This document shows, one piece after another, positions 29,920 to 43,200 of a stretch of DNA of 64,000 nt. This DNA comes from Nemertoderma westbladi (Eukaryota; Xenacoelomorpha; Nemertodermatida; Nemertodermatidae). The stretch covers positions 1-64,000 of the forward strand of contig JAUCBJ010008048.1 of the NCBI GenBank assembly GCA_032718475.1, in the 5' to 3' direction. Each line of letters opens with the position of its first letter. Position 1 is the stretch's first letter. The notes beneath the pieces were generated by a model, which saw only the letters and a list, made by a program, of their open reading frames with translations, was not told where the DNA came from and ran no database searches. The position numbers and the translations under genes are program-made.

Positions 29920-31136
29920 CTAGAAAGGCAATTCCTAAAGGAAATGCAACCACGAAGCCAAGGAAAATTAAACACTTTTTGACTCATCACTTCATTGCTT
30001 TACAGAGTTAAGAGGCATATGCCTTTAAAACTTTTTCTCTTAAGATCCGGTTTGTGGTTCCAGGTGACACATACTTCAATTCAGTTTCATTGAGTAGTTA
30101 ATGTGCAAAACTAAGGATTTAATTGTTAAAACGTCTGTTTGTAGTGGTTGTCATGGAAACTGAAAAATGGAACAATTTAAATTGGATGCGGAATTAGTGA
30201 TATAGTGGGGGTAGGGATTGGTCCCAAGTCGTAATACCTTAAAGTTACGCTTCAAATAACCATTTTATAAATTTGAACATCTGTTTAGCATGGTTGCCCT
30301 GGTAACTAGATTTTTTAATTAACCTCAATAAGCTCGACTATTGTCCTTATCATTGAGTTGAGAAACCCCAAGTTTATATCTATTGTGGTTATTCTATAAA
30401 TAGAGTTATGAATATAGACTTGAATGATATAATCTGTAATAAACTCCAGTTACCATGGTAACTAGATATTTCTGGAATGTTTTGAGTTTTACTAAAAGTT
30501 CCAACTAGTGGTCCAGATAACACATAACCAGTTTCGTAAAATTTTATCGCGAAGTCTATGTCCAAATGAGTAATTTTTGTATTAAAACATCTGTTTTCAG
30601 CGGTTGTCATGGAAACTACAAAATAGAACAATGAAATTTGGACGCAGAATAAGTTATATAGTGGGAGTAGGGGTTGGTCCCAAGTCATAACACCTTAACC
30701 TTAGGCTTCATATTAACATTTTATAAATTTTAACATCTGTTTAGCCCGGTTGCCAAGGTAACTGGATTTTCTATTTAACCTCAATCGGCTCTGCTATGGC
30801 CCTTATAGTTGAGTTGAGAAACCCCAAGTTTATATCTATTATAGTTTTCCTACAAATAGAGTTATAAATATTGACTTGAAATACATAGACTTTTTTCTAA
30901 GTCCGTTGCCATGGAAACCAGATTTTTCCTGGATATGAGACCCGGCCCAAAAGATGCGCCTCGCCGAGTAGTATATACATGCAAAATTTCAGGGTACTTT
31001 TAAAGGCTAGTTTTTTCCGGAATCAAAAAAAAACAAATCTGCCTCACACAAGTAAAATAGCCCACTATGAATAGACCATCTCAGCTAAGGAAAATCTTTC
31101 TTAGCGAAAGTAGTTGATTTTCCTTAACTTCGTGGA
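29920..31136 (+). mobile_element. Array element b (subtype 3)
   Basis: Directly abuts the previous unit (CTTCGTGGA|CTAGAAAGG). Its 5' interior (ACTCATCACTTCATTGC) matches only the unit at 48032. One mismatch in the 5' hairpin (GGCAATTCC). Complete 3' end. Confidence 0.8.
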
Positions 31137-31204
31137 TTTATATTAATCGCCGGTCTTCCCTCTATAAGAAAAATGTTCAATTGAAAAAAATGATTGCATT
31201 TATA

Positions 31205-32475
31205 CGAGAAAGGCATTTCCTAAAGGAAATGCAACCACGAAGCTAAGGAAAATTAAACAAACGGCCACACTTTGGTTCGTTGCTTGCTTAGCCTCGTTTA
31301 GTAGCAATTGTCAATAATTAACTTCTATTCCCATGGAAACTAGAGTTCGATGGAACTGTTGCTTTAACCTTTGAAAAAAAATTCAGTACAGATTGTGGTT
31401 CAGATAACACATGTACTGAGTTTCAGAAAATATTGTAGTTTATGTCCAAATTACCGATTTTCTATCAAAATGCATCTGTTTGCAGTGGTTGTCATGGAAA
31501 CTTAAAAATAGAACAATGTAATTTGGATGCAGAATAAGTCATATAGTGGGGGTAGGGGTTAGTCCCAAGTCATAATACTATTATCTTGTGCTTCAAATTA
31601 TCATTTTATAAATTTTAACATCTGTTTAGACTTGTTGCTATGGTAACTGTATTTTCTAATTAACCTCAAACGGCTTGGATATGGATCTTATAGATGAGTT
31701 GCAAAACCCCAAGTTTATATATATTACAGTTTTGCTACAAATAGAGTTATCAATATAGATTTGAATGATATAGAGTTTAATAAACTACAGTTACCATGGT
31801 AACTAAATTTCTGGAATAATTTAAGTTTCACTAAAAGTTCCAACCAGTGGTCCAGATAACACATACCCAGTTTTGTAAAATTTTATCGTGAAGTCTATGT
31901 CCAAATGAATAAGTTTTGAATAAAAACATCTGTTTCCAGCGGTTGTCATGGTAACTGAAAAATAGAACAATGTAATTCGGATGCAGAATAAGTTATATAG
32001 TGGGGGTAGGGGTTGGTCCCAAGTCATAACACCTTAACCTTAGGCTTCAAATTAACATTTTATAAATTTTAACATCTGTTTAGCCCGGTTGCCAGGGTAA
32101 CTGGATTTTCTATTTAACCTCAATCGGCTCTGCTATGGACCTTATAGTTGTGTTGAGAAACCCCAAGTTTATATCTATTATAGTTTTCCTACAAATAGAG
32201 TTATAGATATTGACTTGAAATACATAGACTTTTTTCTAAGTCCGTTGCCATGGAAACCAGATTTTTCCTGGATATGAGACCCAGCCCAAAAGATGCGCCT
32301 CGACGAGTAGTATATACATGCAAAATTTCAGGGTACTTTTAAAGGCTAGTTTTTTCACCGATCAAAAAAAACCAAATCTGCCTCACACAAGTAAAATAGC
32401 CCACTATGAATAGACCATCTCAGCTAAGGAAAATCTTTCTTAGCGAAAGTAGTTGATTTTCCTTAGCTTCGTGGA
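31205..32475 (+). mobile_element. Array element c (1,271 bp, subtype 1)
   Basis: Complete, nearly identical to 28650-29919. It is preceded by a 68-bp spacer with no resemblance to the units. Confidence 0.85.
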
Positions 32476-34151
32476 CTAGAAAGGCATTTCCTAAAGGAAA
32501 TGCGACCACGAAGCTAAGGAAAATTAAACACACTTTGACTCATCAGTTCATTGGTTCTAGTTAAAAGTCATATGTCTTATTTCAACTCCCATCACCATGG
32601 CAACTGGAGTTTTCTAGAACTGCTCGGTTTTACACAGGAAGTTTCATTGCGTAGTTGATGTCCAAAATTAAAGATGTATTTTTGTTAAAACATCAGTTTG
32701 CAGTGGTTGTCTTGGAAACTGATAAATATAACAACGTTAATTGGATGCAGAATAAGTGATATAGTGGGGGTAGGGGTTGGTCCCAAGTCGTAATATTTTA
32801 ATGTTATGGTTTAAATAACCATTTTATAAATTTGAACATCTGTTTAGCCTGGTTGCCCTGTTAACTAAATTTTCTAATTGACCTCAATAAGCGCAACTAT
32901 TGTCCTTATCATTGAGTTGAAAAACTTCAAGTTTTGATCTATTATGGTTTTTGTACAAATAGAGTTAATAGTATAGACTTTCATGTAATAGATTTTAATA
33001 AACTCCAGTTACCATGGTAACTAGATATTTCTAGAAGTTTTGAGTTTTTCAAAAAGTTCCAAATAGTAGTCCAGATAACACATACCCAGTTTCAGAGAAT
33101 GTTATCGTTTAGTCTATGTACAAAATGAACAATTTTTGTGTCAAAACATCTGTTTTCAGCCATTGCCATGGAAACTGAAAAATAGAACAACGTAATTCGT
33201 ATGCAGAATAAGTCATGTAGTGGGGGTAGGTGTTGTTCCCAAGTCATAATACTATTAACTTGTGCTTCGAATTATCATTTTATAAATTTTTACATCTGTT
33301 TAGCCTGGTTGCCATGGTATCAGGATTTTTTAATTTACCTCAATCTGCTCGGCTATGGCCCTTATAGTTGAGTTGGGAAACTCCAAGTTTATATATATTG
33401 CGGTTTTTCTACAAATAGAGTTATGAATATAGACTGGAATGATATAGACTTTATTAATATACAGTTACCAAGGTAACTATATATTTCTGGAATGATTTGA
33501 GTTTCACTAAAACTTCCAACTAGTGGTCCAGATAACACATTCCCAGTTTCGTAAAATTTTATCGCGAAGTCTATATCCAAATGAGTTATTTTTGTATAAA
33601 AACATCTGTTTTCATCGGTTGTCATGGTAACTGCAAAATAGAACAATCAAATTCGGACGCAGAATAAGTTATATAGTGGGGGTAGGGGTTGGTCCCAAGT
33701 CATAACACCTTAACCTTAGGCTTCAAATTAACATTTTATAAATTTTAACATCTGTTTAGCCCGGTTGCCAAGGTAACTGGATTTTCTATTTAACCTCAAT
33801 CGGCTCTGCTATGGACCTTATAGTTGTGTTGAGAAACCCCAAGTTTATATCTATTATAGTTTTCCTACAAATAGAGTTATAAATATTGACTTGAAATACA
33901 TAGACTTTTTTCTAAGTCCGTTGCCATGGAAACCAGATTTTTCCTGGATATGAGACCCATCCCACACGATGCGCCTCGACGAGTAGTACATACATGAAAA
34001 ATTTCAGGGTACTTTTAAAGGCTAGTTTTTTCCGGAATCAAAAAAAACCAAATCTGCTCCATACAAGTAAAATAGCCCACTATGAATAGACCATCTCAGC
34101 TAAGGAAAATCTTTCTTAGCGAAAGTAGTTGATTTTCCTTAGCTTCGTGGA
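32476..34151 (+). mobile_element. Array element d (1,676 bp, subtype 4)
   Basis: Joined without spacer to the unit before it. It has extra internal half-repeats, which makes it longer. The 5' interior (CATCAGTTCATTGG, then TAGTTAAAAGTCATATG) is shared with the fragment at 44748. Confidence 0.8.
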
Positions 34152-34573
34152 CTAATACTAGAAAGGCATTTCCTAAAGGAAATGCAACCACGAAGCTAAG
34201 GAAAATTAAACAAACGGCCACAATTTGGTTCGTTGCTTAGCCTAGTTTAGTAGCATTTGCCAATAAATAACTTCTATTCCCATGGAAACTAGAGTTCTCT
34301 GGAACTGTTGGTTTTACCTTTGAAAAAAGATTCAGTCCAGATTGTTTTTCAGATAACACATCGAGTTTCAGAAAATATTGTAGTTTATGTCCAAATTACA
34401 GATTTTCTATCAAAATGCATCTGTTTGCAGTGGTTGTCATGGAAACTGAAAAATAGAACAATGTAATTCGGATGCAGAATAAGTCATATAGTGGGGGTAG
34501 GTGTTGGTCCCAAGTCATAATACTATTAAATTGTGCTTCAAATTATCATTTTATTAATTTTAACATCTGTTTA

Positions 34574-35838
34574 CTAGAAAGGCATTTCCTAAAGGAAATG
34601 CAAACACGAAGCTAAGGAAAATTAAACAAAGGGCCACAATTTGGTTTGTTGCTTAGCCTAGTTTAGTAGCATTTGCCAATAAATAACTTATATTCCCATG
34701 GAAACTAGAGTTCTCTGGAACTGTTGGTTTACCTTTGAAAAAAGATTCAGTCCAGATTGTGGTTCAGATAACACATACCAAGTTTCAGAAAATATTGTAG
34801 TTTATGTCCAAATTAGCGATTTTCTATTAAAATGCAACTGTTTGCAGTGGTTGTCATGGAAACTGAAAAATAGAACAATGTAATTCGGATGCAGAATAAG
34901 TCATATAATGGGGGTAGGTCTTGGTCCCAAGTCATAATACTATTAACTTGTGCTTCAAATTATCATTTTATAAATTTTGACATCTGTTTAGTCTTGTTGC
35001 TATGGTAACTGGATTGTGTAATTAACCTCGAATGGCTTGTATAATGTATATGGACCTTATAGATGAGTTGCAAAACACCAAATTTATATATATTACATTA
35101 TTTTGCTACAAATAGAGTATTGAATTTAGACTTGAATGATATAGACTTTAATAAACTCCAGTCACCATGGTAACTAGATATTTCTGGAATGTTTTCAGTT
35201 TCACCAAAAGTTCCAACTAGTGGTCCAGATAACACATACCCAATTTCATAAAATTTTATCATGAATTCTATGTCCAAATTAGTAATTTTTGTATAAAAAC
35301 ATCTGTTTTCAACGGTTGTCTTGGTAACTGCAAAATAAAACAATGAAATTCGGACGCAGAATAATTTATATAGTGGGGGTAGGGGTTGGTCCCAAGTCAT
35401 AACACCTGAACCTTGGGCTTCAAATTAACATTTTATAAATTTTAACATCTGTTTAGCCTGGTTGCCCAGGTAACTGGATTTTCTATTTAACCTCAATCAG
35501 CTCAGCAATGGACCATATAGTTGAGTTGAGAAACCCCAAGTGTATATCTATTATAGTTTTCCTACAAATAGAGTTATAAATATTGACTTGAAATACATAG
35601 ACTTTTTTTTAAGTCCATTGCCATGGAAACCAGATTTTTCCTGGATATGAGACCCAGCCCAAAAGATGCGCCTCGACGAGTAGTATATACATGCAAATTT
35701 TCAGGGTACTTTTAAAGGCTAGTTTTTTCACCGGTCAAAAAACCCCAAATCTGCCTCACACAAGTAAAATAGCCCACTATGAATAGACCATCTCAGCTAA
35801 GGAAAATCTTTCTTAGCGAAAGTAGTTGATTTTCCTTA
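34574..35838 (+). mobile_element. Array element f, first unit of the inserted dimer
   Basis: Subtype 2, starting CTAGAAAGG inside element e. Its 3' end stops at GATTTTCCTTA, about ten bases short of the usual end, where the next unit begins. Confidence 0.8.
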
Positions 35839-37104
35839 CGAGAAAGGCATTTCCTAAAGGAAATGCAACCACGAAGCTAAGGAAAATTAAACAAACGGCC
35901 ACACTTTGGTTCGTTGCTTAGCCTCGCTTAGTAGCAATTGTCAATAATTAACTTCTATTCCCATGGAAACTAGAGTTCTCTGGAACTGTTGCTTTAACCT
36001 TTGAAAAAAAATTCAGTACAGATTGTGGTTCAGATAACACATATACTGAGTTTCAGAAAATATTGTAGTTTATGTCCAGATTACCGATTTTCTATCAAAT
36101 TGCATCTGTTTGCAGTGGTTGTCATGGAAACTGAAAAATAGAACAATGTAATTCGGATGCAGAATAAGTCATATTGTGGGGGTAGGGGTTAGTCCCAAGT
36201 CATAATACTATTAACTTGTGCTTCAAATTATCATTTTATAAATTTTAACATCTGTTTAGACTTGTTGCTATGGTAACTGTATTTTCTAATTAACCTCAAA
36301 CGGCTTGGATATGGATCTTATAGATGAGTTGCAAAACCCCAAGTTTATATATATTACAGTTTTGCTACAAATAGAGTTATCAATATAGATTTGAATGATA
36401 TAGAGTTTAATAAACTACAGTTACCATGGTAACTAAATTTCTGGAATAATTTAAGTTTCACTAAAAGTTCCAACTCGTGGTCCAGATAACACATACCCAG
36501 TTTTGTAAAATTTTATCGTGAAGTCTATGTCCAAATGAATAAGTTTTGAATAAAAACATCTGTTTTCAGCGGTTGTCATGGTAACTGAAAAATAGAACAA
36601 TGTAATTCGGATGCAGAATAAGTTATATAGTGGGGGTAGGGGTTGGTCCCAAGTCATAACACCTTAACCTTAGGCTTCAAATTAACATTTTATAAATTTT
36701 AACATCTGTCTAGCCCGGTTGCCAAGGTAACTGGATTTTCTATTTAACCTCAATCGGCTCTGCTATGGACCTTATAGTTGTGTTGAGAAACCCCAAGTTT
36801 ATATCTATTATAGTTTTCCTACAAATAGAGTTTTAAATATTGACTTGAAATACATAGACTTTTTTCTAAGTCCGTTGCCATGGAAACCAGATTTTTCCTG
36901 GATATGAGACCCAGCCCAAAAGATGCGCCTCGACGAGTAGTATATACATGCAAAATTTCAGGGTACTTTTAAAGGCTAGTTTTTTCACCTATCAAAAAAA
37001 CCAAATCTGCCTCACACAAGTAAAATAGCCCACTATGAATAGACCATCTCAGCTAAGGAAAATCTTTCTTAGCGAAAGTAGTTGATTTTCCTTAGCTTCG
37101 TGGA
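35839..37104 (+). mobile_element. Array element g, second unit of the inserted dimer
   Basis: Subtype 1, CGAGAAAGG to CTTCGTGGA. Its end rejoins element e at CTCTTGTTGC. Confidence 0.8.
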
Positions 37105-37674
37105 CTCTTGTTGCTATGGTAAATGGATTTTCTAATTAACTTCGAACGGCTTGTATATGGACCTTATAGATGAGTTGCAAAACCCCAAGTTTATATATAT
37201 TACAGTTTTTCTCCAAATAGAGTTATGATTATAGACTTGAATGATATATAACTTTAAAAAAACTACAGTTACCATGGTAACTAGATATTTCTGGAATGTT
37301 TTGAGTTTCACTAAAAGTTCCAACTAGTGGTCCAGATAACACATACCTAGTTTCGTAAAATTTTATCGTGAAGTCTATGTACAAATGAATAATTTTCGTA
37401 TAAAAACATCTGTTTTCAGCGGTTGTCAAGGTAACTGCAAAATAGAACAATCAAATTCGGACGCAGAATAAGTTATATAGTGGGGGTAGGGATTGGTCCC
37501 AAGTCATCACACCTTAACCTTAGGCTTCAAATTAACATTTTAAAAATTTTAACATCTGTTTAGCCCGGTTGCCAAGGTAACTGGATTTTCTATTTAACCT
37601 CAATCGGCTCTGCTATGGACCTTATAGTTGTGTTGAGAAACCCCAAGTTTATATGTATTATAGTTTTCCTACAA

Positions 37675-38440
37675 CTACTACTAGGATCGGCATGCTGCAT
37701 TGCAGCTGCATTTTTAAGAATGCTGTGCCGGCTTGTCAACAAAATTGCACCGCCACAACTCCCTATCACCCATGACATTTGCTAGATCATCCGCATCTTT
37801 AAGGCCAGTGTCCTTTAAGATGCGTCTCAAGAAAGTCATGGGCTGTCCACCATGCTTATTCGCTCCATGAGGCTGCCAAAGTACAAGATTATGCACTGGC
37901 TGGTCCTCACGGCGAAAGCAATGTCCTGCAAAGCGGAGGCGATTTTGTTCTAGTGTCAAGCTTGGGGGAACCAATGAGACACCTCCAATGTTATATAGTG
38001 TCTGGTTGGAGATGTGTGCATTGTACTTGACACAATGTACCCGGCGTAGCATTCTTGTGAATGTGCCATCCAGAGATTTGGTGTCCTCAGCAGTTAGAGC
38101 CCAGCATGGACTCCCGTAGAGGAGTACTGGAACTACTGCTGCTCTAAATAATCGGACCTTAAGTTTCCGATTAATTCTAGGTGACTTCCAAATCCTGGAA
38201 AGCCTATTCAAGGCTGCCCATGCCTTTCCCTTACGTATTCGAAGGTCCTCACCTGACTTCCGGATCCATGATCCCAGGTAACAGAAGTCGTCCACATGCT
38301 CAAGCATACCATCCTTTGAGCTTATGCTCATCCGATCAGAGACTTGCTGAGGACTTTCAAAGTTAACTGTCAGAATTTTGGTCTTTCTGGAGTTAATAAA
38401 AAGACCAACACTAGAAGCAGCATGTTCTAATGAGCTGAGC
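37675..38440 (-). mobile_element. 5'-truncated LINE B inserted in array element e
   Basis: Flanked by TTTTCCTACAA (37664-37674) and TTTTCTTACAA (38441-38451), an 11-bp target-site duplication with one mismatch. The same site is empty at about 43195. The 3' end carries an ACTACTACTA (TAG) repeat like LINE A. Confidence 0.85.
37714..38440 (-). pseudogene. LINE B reverse transcriptase C-terminal fragment
   Basis: A minus-strand frame with ATG at 38331 gives 205 residues of the region after the FADD box: DDFCYLGSWIRKSGEDLRIR, KAWAALNRLSRIWKS and LYGSPCWALTAED. These parallel LINE A (FQYLGSWIE, KAWVALSKMDTIWKS). The frame stays open upstream to the truncation point, with SVGLFINSRKTKILTVNF. The polymerase core is absent, so it is inactive. 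The same subfamily is present at 56166-57256. Confidence 0.8.
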
Positions 38441-38872
38441 TTTTCTTACAAATAGAGTTACAAATATTGACTTGAAATACATAGACTTTTTTCTAAGTCC
38501 GTTGCCATGGAAACCAGATTTTTCCTGAATATGAGACCCATCCCACACGACGCGCCTTGATGAGTTGTATATACATGCAAAATTTCAGGGTACTTTTAAA
38601 GGCTAGTTTTTTCCCCGACCAAAAAAAACCAAATCTGCCCCATACAAGTAAAATAGCCCACTATGAATAGACCATCTCAGCTAAGGAAAATCTTTCTTAG
38701 CGAAAGTAGTTGATTTTCCTTAGCTTCGTGGATTCAACCAGAGGGCCCAACATAGAGTTAGGTAGGGGTCGGCTAGCTAGCTTGTTTTTGGCCTGTAGTT
38801 CTAGAATGCAAATTAGCTATACCGATCACCAACTGTGTTCTGACGTCTAGAGGCGAAGAAGACGAGAAAGGC

Positions 38873-40140
38873 ATTTCCTAAAGGAAATGCAACCACGAAG
38901 CTAAGGAAAATTAAACAAACGGCCACACTTTGGTTCGTTGCTTAGCCTCGTTTAGTAGCAATTGTCAATAATTAACTTCTATTCCCATGGAAACTAGAGT
39001 TCTCTGGAACTGTTGCTTTAACCTTTTAAAAAAAATTCAGTACAGATTGTGGTTCAGATAACACATATACTGAGTTTCAGAAAATATTGTAGTTTATGTC
39101 CAAATTACCGATTTTCTATCAAAATGCATCTGTTTACAGTGGTTGTCATGGAAACTGAAAAATAGAACAATGTAATTCGGATGCAGAATAAGTCATACAG
39201 TGGGGGTAGGGGTTGGTCCCAAGTCATAATACTATTAACTTGTGCTTCAAATTATCATTTTATAAATTTTAACATCTGTTTAGACTTGTTGCTATGGTAA
39301 CTGGATTGTGTAATTAACCTCGAATGGATTGTATTATGTATATGGACCTTATAGATGAGTTGCAAATCACCAAATTTATATATATTACATTATTTTGCTA
39401 CACATATAGTATTGAATTTAGACTTGAATGATATAGACTTTAATAAACTCCAGTCACCATGGTAACTAGATATTTCTAGAATGTTTTCAGTTTCACCAAA
39501 AGTCCCAACTAGTGGTCCAGATAACACATACCCAGTTTCATAAAATTTTATCATGAAGTCTATGTCCAAATGAGTAATTTTTGCATAAAAACATCTGTTT
39601 TCAGCGGTTGTCATGGTAACTGCAAAATAAAACAATGAAATTCGGACGCAGAATAATTTATATAGTGGGGGTAGGGGTTGGTCCCAAGTCATAACACCTT
39701 AACCTTAGGCTTCAAATTAACATTTTATAAATTTTAACATCTGTTTAGCCTGGTTGCCAAGGTAACTGGATTTTCTATTTAACCTCAATCAGCTCAGCAA
39801 TAGACCATATAGTTGAGTTGAGAAACCCCAAGTTTATATCTATTATAGTTTTCCTACAAATAGAGTTATAATTATTGACTTGAAATACATAGACTTTTTT
39901 TTAAGTCCGTTGCCATGGAAACCAGATTTTTCCTGGATATAAGACCCAGTCCAAAAGATGCGCCTCGACGAGTAGTATATACATGCAAATTTTCAGGGTA
40001 CTTTTAAAGGCTAGATTTGCCGGGGGTCAAAAAAAACCAAATCTGCCCCATACAAGTAAAATAGCCCATTATGAATAGACCATCTCAGCTAAGGAAAATC
40101 TTTCTTAGCGAAAGTAGTTGATTTTCCTTAGCTTCGTGGA
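38873..40140 (+). mobile_element. Array element h (1,268 bp, subtype 1)
   Basis: Complete unit. A 140-bp spacer (38733-38872) of unrelated sequence precedes it. Another spacer of 70 bp follows, holding a short tandem CCGGTACTACGTACCC. Confidence 0.8.
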
Positions 40141-40210
40141 ACTTCTACTACTAATTCCTACTAGCCGGTACTACGTACCCTCTTACTAACCGGTACTACG
40201 TACCCTTTTA

Positions 40211-43200
40211 CTAGAAAGGCATTTCCTAAAGGAAATGCAACCACGAAGCTAAGGAAAATTAAACAAACGGCCACAATTTGGTTCGTTGCTTAGCCTAGTT
40301 TAGTAGCATTTGCCAATAAATAACTTCTATTCCCATGGAAACTAGAGTTCTCTGGAACTGTTGGTTTTACCTTTGAAAAAAGATTCAGTCCAGATTGTTT
40401 TTCAGATAACACATCGAGTTTCAGAAAATATTGTAGTTTATGTCCAAATTACAGATTTTCTATCAAAATGCATCTGTTTGCAGTGGTTGTCATGGAAACT
40501 GAAAGTAGAACAATGTAATTCGGATGCAGAATAAGTCATATAGTGGGGGTAGGTGTTGGTCCCAAGTCATAATACTATTAAATTGTGCTTCAAATTATCA
40601 TTTTATTAATTTTAACATCTGTTTACTCTTGTTGCTATGGTAAATGGATTTTCTAATTAACTTCGAACGGCTTGTATATGGACCTTATAGATGAGTTGCA
40701 AAACCCCAAGTTTATATATATTACAGTTTTTCTCCAAATAGAGTTATGATTATAGACTTGAATGATATATAACTTTAAAAAAACTACAGTTACCATGGTA
40801 ACTAGATATTTCTGGAATGTTTTGAGTTTCACTAAAAGTTCCAACTAGTGGTCCAGATAACACATACGGCTCATTCCAAAGTAAAGTACGGGACATTCGT
40901 ACACAATTTTGAACTTTGATTGCCTGTACAATGTTATCCACAGCACATATGTGCACAAAATTGTGCTTGGATTAAACTTTCGAATATCAGCTTTGATTTC
41001 GCGAAGCTTATGGCGGGACTTAGTCACTTTTGAGAAAATGCCAGCTTGTCCAATTAAGGTAAAGTACGGATTCGTACGAAATGGTATTTTTTAATTTATG
41101 ATTTCAATTCTAAAATTTAGCGAATTGTGCGCAGGTACGGTGTTGAGTTGATGTTTAGGATAAAGCTGTATTATTAAGCTTAAATAAAAATATAAATATA
41201 AGACGAATTGCTGCATTGCTAATTTTTTACAGTGTGGTTTGTGTGGTAAAGTATGGGACATTGCTAAGTAAAGTACGGGACCTGTACGAATTTTATGGTC
41301 AAAATGGTCTCTTACACTTAAACTAACAGTAATTTCTGGATAATTAGTGATAATAATGTGCAACTAAGTATTTCCAACCAAGATATGGATACAAAATGTG
41401 GGGCGGCCCACAAATTGACCCGAAGTCTTAGCATATGGGTGCCCTTAGGAGTTGTATGTCATCTGTCTAATTTTTGATCGCTAATACTGTATATCTCGGT
41501 CATTTTTAGATGAAATCAAACCAAACCTGGTACGTATGAAGTCTGTCAAAAGTTTAGAAAGAATCTGGAGTTTAAGGAATAAAAGGTCACATATCAGACA
41601 GTCTGTCTGTTGGTACCGATAGTTTCAAAATTTTGATAAAAACCGAAATAAGTCCGCCAATTATTGATGAAATATAACCAAACTTGGTATGTAGTCTGTA
41701 AAAAGTTTAGAATTTCTTTCCATTTTTCTGAAAATGTATCAATTACTGTACTTACCGATCTTCTTATCTGCTAAAAAACTAAATTTTTTGAAATTTGTTG
41801 TAAAGTACGGGACTTTACATGCATAAACTCAAAGATTAGTTAATTGAGGAATGATTCTTAGTTCAAATACATACTTCTATGCTTCCCCCTACCATCACCC
41901 TAAAGCATTATAACACTCCTGCCCTCCAGGTTTCATATATTACATTAACACAGTGCACTAATGTAATCGCCATTATAATGGTAAAGTATGGGACAATTTT
42001 CAATTGGCCGTTATGATGTTTCTGAGGGAGTAGATTATGAAACTACAGGTAATTGTTCCTTAAGATGACGCAACAAAAACGTGCTTTGCATTCCACTGGG
42101 TGATTGGGCTTAGTTAGACTACTTCTCTGTGTATAAATTAAAAATTTCACTATTTTTTGGTAAAGTATGGGACTTTACATGCATAAACCCAAGGATTTCT
42201 TGACTGAGGAATGATTCTCAGTTCAAATATAGACTCCTATTCTTACGGCCGACTATGACCTTAGAGTATTATAACACTCATGGCTTCACATATTACATTA
42301 ATACAGTGCACTAATATAATCGCCATTTTGATGGTAAAGTATGGGACAATTTTCAATTGGCCGCCATGATATTTCTGAGGGAGTGAAGATGAAACTAATT
42401 GTTTTATACGATGACGCAACACAAACGTGCTTTGCATTCCACTGGGTGATTAGGCCGAGTTACATCTCTGTGAATAAACTAAAAATTTCACTATTTTAGG
42501 TAAAGTATGGGACATCACAAGATTAACTTTATCGATTTCATTACAGAGGAATGAAACACTGGTGAAATTAAATGAAACCAAAAAAATTCGAAAATGGGTT
42601 TGTTTTTGATTTGGTACATGCTCAGAAATGTTAATTTATTGGTCATAGGAAGTGCCTACAGGAAACGAAACTTTTGCACACTTTTATTCACATTTTGTGC
42701 AGAGCAGGTGCATAATTTGTAATTCGACTATTTTTGATAAACCACCTGTGTTGATACAATTTTTAGCACTGAATTCATGAAGTACGATAAATTTTGACCT
42801 AAAATAAGTATAAATTCAAAGCTACATCTCATTTTTAGAAATTAGTGGGGAGGTTGACCTTTTCATGGAATGAGCCATACCTAGTTTCGTAAAATTTTAT
42901 CGTGAAGTCTATGTACAAATGAATAATTTTCGTATAAAAACATCTGTTTTCAGCGGTTGTCAAGGTAACTGCAAAATAGAACAATCAAATTCGGACGCAG
43001 AATAAGTTATATAGTGGGGGTAGGGATTGGTCCCAAGTCATCACACCTTAACCTTAGGCTTCAAATTAACATTTTAAAAATTTTAACATCTGTTTAGCCC
43101 GGTTGCCAAGGTAACTGGATTTTCTATTTAACCTCAATCGGCTCTGCTATGGACCTTATAGTTGTGTTGAGAAACCCCAAGTTTATATGTATTATAGTTT

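Larger units (their letters stand above)
34158..38732 (+). mobile_element. Array element e, split by a dimer insertion and by a LINE
   Basis: The 5' part is 34158-34573 and the continuation is 37105-38732. The break lies at ATCTGTTTA|CTCTTGTTGC, which is uninterrupted in the sister unit at 40611-40640. The inserted material is two complete-looking units in tandem (34574-37104). A second interruption at 37675-38440 is a LINE fragment. Apart from these inserts it is nearly identical to the unit beginning at 40211, sharing oddities such as CAGATTGTTTTTCAGATAAC. Confidence 0.8.
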
